Made by a program: the position numbers and the translations under genes. From a virus: 36,003 bases of DNA. Positions 35,998-36,003 of this stretch are shown here, piece by piece (position 1 is the first letter of the stretch; each line of letters begins with the position of its first letter). The DNA lies in the IMG/VR virus record IMGVR_UViG_3300031841_001557, positions 1-36,003 of that record; one strand, written 5' to 3'. Below the pieces are notes generated by a model that was given only the letters and a program-made list of their open reading frames with translations, was not told where the DNA came from and did no database searches.

Positions 35998-36003
35998 TTG
36001 TAT

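Noticed and set aside
1-36003. CRISPR array or transposon
   Set aside because: No regularly spaced long direct repeats and no transposase-like frames or terminal inverted repeats were found.

Overview
The window reads as a nearly complete, probably complete, genome of a tailed phage with a long non-contractile tail (siphovirus type) infecting a member of the Bacteroidota, most likely a flavobacterium. The evidence is: Bacteroidota-type promoters (TTTG, a 19-20 base spacer, then TAnnTTTG) ahead of the non-structural operons; A/T-rich leaders without Shine-Dalgarno sites; signal peptides ending ASAQ or carrying a lipobox; and head and tail proteins of families typical of Bacteroidota phages. 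No integrase, lysogeny repressor or DNA polymerase was recognised. If the window ends are joined, the gene cut at base 1 closes after three more codons, which fits a circularly permuted contig (inference).

Layout. Most genes lie on the minus strand. Terminase and a late lipoprotein protease occupy 270-2195. Accessory, nucleotide-metabolism, recombination and replication genes lie at 2255-11634: a RecE-like exonuclease, a dATP/dGTP diphosphohydrolase, a phosphoesterase, a phage sigma factor, a DnaB-like helicase, an SSB-like protein, an ERF annealing protein and NinG. An unusual non-coding stretch with an orphan plus-strand promoter and short repeats lies at 11641-12006. Lysis genes (holin, M15 endolysin, coiled-coil membrane protein) and a lectin-like structural protein lie at 12007-14483. 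Connector, portal, tail tube, major capsid, Glu-rich scaffold candidate, fibre-like proteins, head-maturation protein and tape measure lie at 14493-26840. A plus-strand block of small, mostly unrecognised genes under host-type promoters lies at 27184-29889 and ends in an outer-membrane beta-barrel protein. Minus-strand tail genes lie at 29936-35477. A tRNA-Ala and a strongly base-paired untranslated region lie at 35521-35933.

Regulation. Two promoter classes separate cleanly. Host-type promoters serve the plus-strand block and several of the non-structural minus-strand operons. Every structural or packaging operon instead starts with a 15-base box, TGTTTTTAAATAAAG, usually 4-7 bases before the first start codon and often just downstream of a terminator. 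The phage encodes a small sigma-70-like factor in the replication operon, so a late-promoter switch giving near-leaderless mRNAs is the leading hypothesis.

Other points. The tail assembly chaperone has a T9 slippery run and a 91-codon -1 frame extension that ends exactly at the next start codon (gpG/gpGT type). Four proteins carry export signals and probably act on the host envelope. By eye I found no GATC and no CATG anywhere in 36 kb, which suggests escape from restriction. Promoter-distal palindromes (TTTAGA-N5-TCTAAA type) sit upstream of four host-type promoters. Small genes of 25-56 codons fill many apparent gaps.
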